DNA from: Rhyacophila brunnea
Lineage: Eukaryota; Arthropoda; Insecta; Trichoptera; Rhyacophilidae
Direction of reading: 5' to 3'
NCBI GenBank assembly: GCA_022495005.1
Contig: JAGYXB010001332.1
Coordinates: 186,001 to 250,000, forward strand
Length of the DNA stretch: 64,000 nucleotides
Part shown: positions 58,540 through 64,000 of the stretch, one piece after another
Layout of the letters: every line of letters starts with the position of its first letter
Position numbering within the stretch: position 1 is the first letter of the stretch
Translations under genes and position numbers: made by a program
Notes under the pieces: model-generated
What the model was told of the DNA's origin: nothing
Database searches by the model: none
Seen by the model: only the letters and a program-made list of their open reading frames with translations

Positions 58540-60235
58540 AGACAATCTCAATAATGCTATGACCACCGAAGTAGTTATCGACTAATAAAGTGATACATAG
58601 AATTGAATATACTTATCTGACGTAGAATTGACAAGTCTAAACATAAAAACGTTGTAAGTAACGATGCAATATAACTAATTGAATTACCAATGGTATCCCA
58701 GCCCAGGTCACGCAGTTCTGTAGCTAACAATATCTCGAAGCAGTTTCCCTAGTAACTGTACCCAATACTCAGCACTATAAAACGGCTTGCAATTTGAATA
58801 AGCCTCTTCTCTACTCTCTCATTAACTCGATTGGAGCTCTTTTTACACTGCATCAAGAGGAGAGCAATATTGGATAATATCGATGAGGTCTCTTTTTATT
58901 ATACTTACGCGTAAATGCATCATTTTGTTATACGGCTTTGGTGCCTAGGGCAGTATATTTTGTGTGTGTGGCCAATGGTAATGTTTTGAATTTATTTTAT
59001 GATGATCAATATTTTTTTAAGTGCATAGTTAGTTAGCCCATTTAAATTAGATGCATTAATTTTTAAGTATTTAATGGAGAATGTCTTCTAGATCATACCT
59101 TTATGTATATGGAAAACAGCTATATTGTATTACCAATTAACTATACTTGCATCATTAAAGTGATGCTAGAGCTTTCGTGAAAATATTAGAACTTAATTAA
59201 ATAATCATAATTTCGCTTGTAGAATTATTTGTCTATTGATACTGTTTGTTGATCAAATTTGAAGTGGCATTCTACTATCCGTACAAGAGAAACGCAGCTG
59301 ACGAATTTACTTTAATTCTGCGAACTAATAATGTCTTGGTTTAAACTAATGATCACTTATATACAATTGTTAATTCATTATAGTTTAACAGAATCGTATT
59401 GTTCATTGTATTGCTTTTTTTTTGTTTTTATTGAATATAAAAATAGTAATAAGGCTTTTATAAACTAAATAGTTTAGTTTGGTCAGAGCATCACTATTGA
59501 TGGTGATTCCATGATGTTTTTAGCATGGTTAGATTGGCAGTTATACATTAGTTAGACGTTGGCACATTGGAGGATAATATACAATATATTAAAAAAAAAT
59601 TACATATACAGTTAAGAAATTACAAACTTAATTAATGTTATCTTTGCTCGTGGGTATGAAAACGAAATGAGTTAATTTTAAAATACATAATATATTATAT
59701 AATAATGATAAATACATAATTAGATACGCCAGTCGTAAATTAAGACTTTTTTTTACTTATTACTGTGTCGTTAATATTAATACAAAAAACAGATTTTAGA
59801 AGATCAATAATAAAAATATTAACTTTTTGGGCCCCCCATTTTTAAGTTAATATATTTTCACTATTTAATTATCTGTCTATGGTATATAGTACTCTCCACA
59901 TAACTTTGCAATTGCACACAGTAACAAGATTTGTGTGTAATACGCACTCCGTTTGATTGTATTAGTAAATTCCAGGCACCTGATTGGTTTAACTCACGTT
60001 TTAGTATTCAAAATAGTTTTAAAAAAATCTGTTCCAAATTGCAAGGTTACGTGACGGGTACAATATTTTTGGTTTAAAACACTTTAAACATAAACATTTA
60101 TATAAATACGTATATCGAAACACAATAATTGAAGTTATCAAAAATTGTAGAAAAATGCTTGTTTTACGATAGGTTTGTTAAGTTATGATTTGAAAACTGT
60201 TTTTCATTGCAATGGCTTACTTAATGAGGTAGCAT
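58540..60235. other. Noncoding AT-rich stretch
   Basis: No gene or repeat recognised. Confidence 0.4.
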
Positions 60236-60239
60236 AAAA

Positions 60240-60505
60240 TTGATTTTATCGCCACCCATCGCTGCACTTGCGACTCGGAGGCGTCACCTGCGATGCCATC
60301 TACCGGCGTCTCTCGCTTACCGTTCGGCACTTCCGCAAGGTGATACCTGGAATTCCATTGCCGTCTTTCAGGGCGACTTCTACTTCTTCTTGTTGCAATG
60401 GCGTTGTTTTGTCGTGTGTTGTGTCGCTGGAAGAATGCACCGTTTTAATTTGGCACGCCCCCCGCAGATCCTATCTCGCAATTGTTTTATGAGGTGCGAA
60501 TAAAA
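60240..60505 (+). other. GC-rich island, two overlapping open frames
   Basis: This is the most GC-rich block of its size outside transposon ends. Two plus frames are open together, one reading RRHLRCHLPASLAYRSALPQ and the other GGVTCDAIYRRLSLTVRHFR. AATAAA lies just after, at 60499. Two open frames at once suggest a compositional effect. Flanks are abruptly AT-rich, as for an inserted piece. It may be an exon, a retrotransposon fragment or an exogenous insertion. No domain was recognised. Confidence 0.35.
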
Positions 60506-60957
60506 GATTAGATACCTAACATTATTAATGCAATACAAGTTACCTTAGCTGTTATCTGTTACGAAAAGCAATTACAATTAGTCATAGTTAGTACATAGTA
60601 AAAACATACTTATATCATTTTGATAAAAAATATTGCTATTGAGTTTATAAAGGGGTCGTCCATCAAAATACTAATACACAATCAAAATATAAACCGATTT
60701 TTTTTCTGAGAATAATATATTTCACGAGAACATTATATTAAAATCGACCATTTTCAACGAATTTATTTTTAAACGAATGGAGGAGAATTAAAATTTAATG
60801 TAAAATTTACACAATGGGGTAACGGTAAAGATAGGTGCAAAGGCATAGGGAGAACAAATAAGGCGGGGGGTTAAATGTGATGCGGCGTCATATAGGTGTG
60901 CCCAAAATACTTACCATACTTGTTAATTATTTAAGATTTACACAGACTGTAATACAT

Positions 60958-61145
60958 CATTGGTGGCCAGTGTGTAAGGTGATGTCATTTCTTCTGGGGA
61001 TTCCGGGCTCGATTCCCGATGAGGTCACAATATATTCATGTGATTTTCTCAAAGCCTGGGTGTTTGCGATTGTTTCACTTCTATTACTAACTACACTACT
61101 GTCGTCGGGCCTCATGGCCTGTTATAGTGATAAAAAAATATTAAT
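60958..61145 (+). mobile_element. tRNA-derived SINE-like element
   Basis: GGTGGCCAGTGTGTAAGG resembles an A box, and CCGGGCTCGATTCCCGATG a B-box arm with good pairing (CCGGG with CCCG). A tRNA-unrelated body follows and ends GGCCTCATGGCCTG (a palindrome), then ATAAAAAAATATTAATA. The plus-strand frame over it is incidental. It is a different SINE family from S. Confidence 0.6.
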
Positions 61146-61171
61146 ATAAATTATTTGGAAAAACCTCAGTA

Positions 61172-61258
61172 AAATTGGAATTAAACCATGACTTGAACCT
61201 ATATGAATCGTAATCTGGGGGTTGAGCTTTACCAAATAAGCTACCGCTGCAAATGTTA
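61172..61258 (-). repeat. tRNA-like sequence, opposite orientation
   Basis: On the minus strand GCGGTAGCTTATTTGGTAAA and GGTTCAAGTCATGGTT are spaced as A and B boxes. It faces the SINE-like element at 60958-61145 tail to tail. The stems are imperfect, so it is probably a SINE head or tRNA relic. Confidence 0.5.
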
Positions 61259-63566
61259 TCCATGCATACAATTCATAAGAGCTATGATGCATGTGTGGTA
61301 TTATTTTAAAAGATTGGAATGTATAGTCCCATTTTTCACAATTCATTCGATGTATATCCATTATTTATTTTTCTGATTGTGCTGTTTTGTTTTTTATTAT
61401 TCTTCTATGCCGTATTGTGTACCTCTTGAATTCGTAATTTGTAATGTTCACTATGTAAAATAAATAATTTTGAATGAATTATTAATTTAACGGTAACACT
61501 GGTATTTCATTCATCAGCAAGGATGGCTTTGTTTAACGTTACATAATACTTATTAATTCATTGTCTGAATGACGTCAAGTTGCTGATCAGATAAGATCAG
61601 AAAGATTTAATTAATTCAGTGTCGAGCTAAGAATGAACACGATAAGGCTTGTACCGTAACTACGGCCTTAAGTATTAAATAGTTTCATGAACTCTCCAAG
61701 TCATTTCCTGTGGCGCTTACTCCACTGTGTACACTGTACAGTAAAAGCTTTGCTACGATTCTTTAATGAATATTACGCATTGTAAATAACAGAATTTTTA
61801 ATTATCAATAAATATAATAATAAATGCAATATAAACTTACTATTATTAGATCTATTCATTATATTATATAAAAATATTTATTTTACATATTGAGTTATGA
61901 AGACAGATTATTTAAAATGTTATATTTTGCGTCCGAAAAATATATTAAGTAGCAAAAGTTGATTCAAACCAAAAAATTCACTCGCCAGTATTAACAAAAT
62001 TTGATAGAACTTCAGCCTCGTGGCTATTATATAGTTTCGTCGTGATTAACTTTGGAACGGATAACTTAATTAGTAAAACACATTGGCACGAATCCAATGG
62101 ATGCGGGTCAAGTACCGTTCAATTGCAATATTTATTAAAATAGTTATGTTTCTGAAGTATTCTAAATTATGTATATTCAATAACGAATTGTATAAATAAT
62201 AGTTTAATTTAAAACGCCATTTTAACTTAGCAAAGTTGATAGTATTTCAACAATAAACCAAAATTATTATTGATGTTTTATTTTATATTTTGTACACTAT
62301 GAAAGCATTTTTTCGCTTTTAAAACGACTATAATTATTCTGTTTTTGTTCGTTCTATCACAACTGAGGCTCATTATCACTCTCTAAAATGCAGACTAAGA
62401 CTTTTAACTCCAAACTGTGGTTGCCTTTTTTCAGGAAACAGTGTTGCCTACCCTCAGTTAGTTACTTAATTTCGTCAAGCCAGCATGCCGACGCTCTTAA
62501 TTCACTATTATCCAAATCTAAGTTTTTCAATAGCTGTTCCTATATTTTGAACATCTGCATATTCCTATGACATTAAATAACAGTATATTATAGGCATATT
62601 AATGTATAATAATTAATTATAACATCGTGACCTACTTAATTTGATACAGAAAACTTCACACTTATAAAAGTTGAACAGTTGAATTAAAATATATATTATT
62701 TCATTTATATGCATTCGAGCTACGATACTGTAAAGTTCATACTTTATGAAACTGTGCCAACACGATTTGAATTAATTAACAAAACACTATAATCTGTCAA
62801 AAGATCGGTACCTACAATCATTTTAAGCAGGCAATAAGTTAGTCTAGAAGCGCAACTTAGTGTCGGTTAGATTTGTTAGTTGACAGAGGCCCGTTAAGCT
62901 TTCACGATTTACAAAATGTAGGTAATTAATTTATTTCACCTAGTACTTACCTGTCTGGTCGAGTCAATGCGGCGTCATAATATTTTATAATCATCTCGAG
63001 TGGTTGGATGATTATTTAATTTAATTCAAATCGTGCTATTCTAATAATTTAAATGCAGGTATAACTACTTACAAGCTTTAAATGTGTCGATTTCAGTTAT
63101 CAAATTTATTTTTAAGTTTTTATGAGAATTTTTTTCACTAGAGCTTTTAATTCGTTCCCGTAATATAATCAGTCATTTTTAATCATGCTGTAATTTCCGA
63201 TAACTTGTAATTGTTGATACACGTCATGAATAGTTAATATATATGATATAAGTAATTGATAAAGATTATAAATAATACATTACATTATATTTGTCATCAT
63301 TTATCTGTCTGTAACGCACTAATTCTAGTAATACAAAATGTCCATATTACAAAAGATTTGAAGTCTTCATGAGGAGAAGCGATTCGTAGTTCTAAGATTA
63401 ATGTGAGTTTCAGGAAGATATTATGAATTATAACGAGATTACCATGACATAGAGTAAAGGTACGACTTTAAGATGTCTTTGAGAACGTCAAAGATCATGA
63501 ATGTGTGCTGGTACTGGAGAGTGGGGAAGGCAATGGATGAAATTGTAAAGATTTTTGCGAATCGTC
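61259..63566. other. Noncoding AT-rich stretch
   Basis: No gene or repeat recognised. CATTGGCACGAATCCAATGG near 62081 is a short inverted repeat (CATTGG/CCAATG). Confidence 0.4.
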
Positions 63567-64000
63567 ATTTTACAACGTTTTTATTAGGTCGTATTCTTAT
63601 TTGTCCGGTACAAATCTTGCAATCGATTTTTAACTAACTTTCCGACTAGCTAAATATTTGAAACTTTTAGAATATATCAAAACACGATGCCAATGCATTT
63701 TTTTGATACTTTTAGCCATTTTCAAGTAGACTTAAATTCATTTTCAGTTAATTCTGTTTTGTATGAAAAGTTATTTCGGAAGAAATCCGTAATCCAATCC
63801 ACTATTATTGGTTGCTAGGGTCCTAACAACAAAATTATTAATACATACGTGCGTTACTATGGAAATCAATATGAGTGTCAAAATGACATTTCAGTATTAT
63901 TTCTATCAAATACAATTTTTTTTGATCGTTTAAGCTAGTCAAGTCAAGTTTATATGATCCAACAGAAAATTTAAAAACGTTGTATATAAAAAGTTCTTTT
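63567..64000 (-). mobile_element. Family A nested-palindrome element, copy 7 (subfamily 2), reaches window end
   Basis: The plus strand starts ATTTTACAACGTTTTTATTA and runs to the window end inside AAAAAGTTCTTTT, so only about 12 bp are missing. It shares the AGAAATCCGTAATCCAATCC insertion and the TTTTTATTAGG end with copy 5. TTTTTGATCGTTTAAGCTAG and GTTACTATGGAAATCAATAT are as in other minus copies. Confidence 0.88.

Noticed and set aside
60877..61149. 90-codon plus-strand frame with hydrophobic C-terminus
   Set aside because: It crosses a tRNA-derived SINE-like element; the hydrophobic stretch comes from its body.
62070..62125. tRNA-like words near GGCACGAATCC and GCGGGTCAAG
   Set aside because: Spacing and stems do not fit a tRNA; only a short CATTGG/CCAATG inverted repeat is sure.
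1..64000. CRISPR arrays, operons, ribosome binding sites, riboswitches, rRNA
   Set aside because: None seen; the window has eukaryotic character and the only tandem array is the AT minisatellite at 53107-53270.

Overview
This window looks like animal nuclear DNA, most likely from a moth or butterfly. It is very AT-rich and has no operons, ribosome binding sites or long open frames. It carries tRNA-derived SINEs, fragments of non-LTR retrotransposons of types common in insects, and many short non-autonomous DNA transposons. Frequent TAGGTAC/GTACCTA words and a short CCTAA run (the insect telomere unit) also fit Lepidoptera. The organism call is inference; no diagnostic gene is present.

I find no complete protein-coding gene. 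The window reads as intergenic or long-intron DNA. A few short open segments have splice-like borders: 9889-9954 (+), 40280-40327 (+), 44354-44420 (-) and 47504-47684 (+). They could be exons of a gene with very long introns, but none is recognised and all are offered only as candidates.

Layout. 1-9.9 kb: plain AT-rich DNA with a 74-bp inverted repeat (2448-2710), one copy of a MITE family with CAGTGACGTCCC ends (3256-3628), family A copy 1 (5109-5529), a SINE with an 11-bp target duplication (5912-6121) and a 690-bp hAT-like element (7036-7725). 10-15 kb: two adjoining TTAA-flanked MITEs (10098-10408), then unique sequence. 15-25 kb: family A copies 2 and 3, a foldback element, family D copy 1, a non-LTR 3' end (18928-19400), the second CAGTGACGTCCC element and an RTE-like fragment. 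25-31 kb: a hAT element with a perfect 8-bp target duplication and a decayed transposase tail (25434-26075), an RTE-like fragment, family C plus a SINE, and a 394-bp inverted-repeat element. 35-46 kb: family A copy 4, a second hAT element with a perfect 8-bp duplication (39306-39817), RTE-like fragments, a TTAA MITE, a further non-LTR 3' end and a 299-bp inverted-repeat element. 46-55.6 kb: SINEs (one with a 13-bp duplication, two in tandem), two TTAA MITEs, family D copy 2, family A copies 5 and 6, an 18-bp AT minisatellite and family C copy 2. 55.6-64 kb: mostly unique AT-rich DNA, a GC-rich island (60240-60505), paired tRNA-like sequences (60960-61256) and family A copy 7 at the edge.

The most notable item is family A: seven copies of a roughly 430-bp element built of nested short inverted repeats around a GTTGCTAGG/CCTAGCAAC hairpin, with at least two subfamilies. 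All repeat edges were read by eye and may be off by a few bases unless a target duplication is stated.
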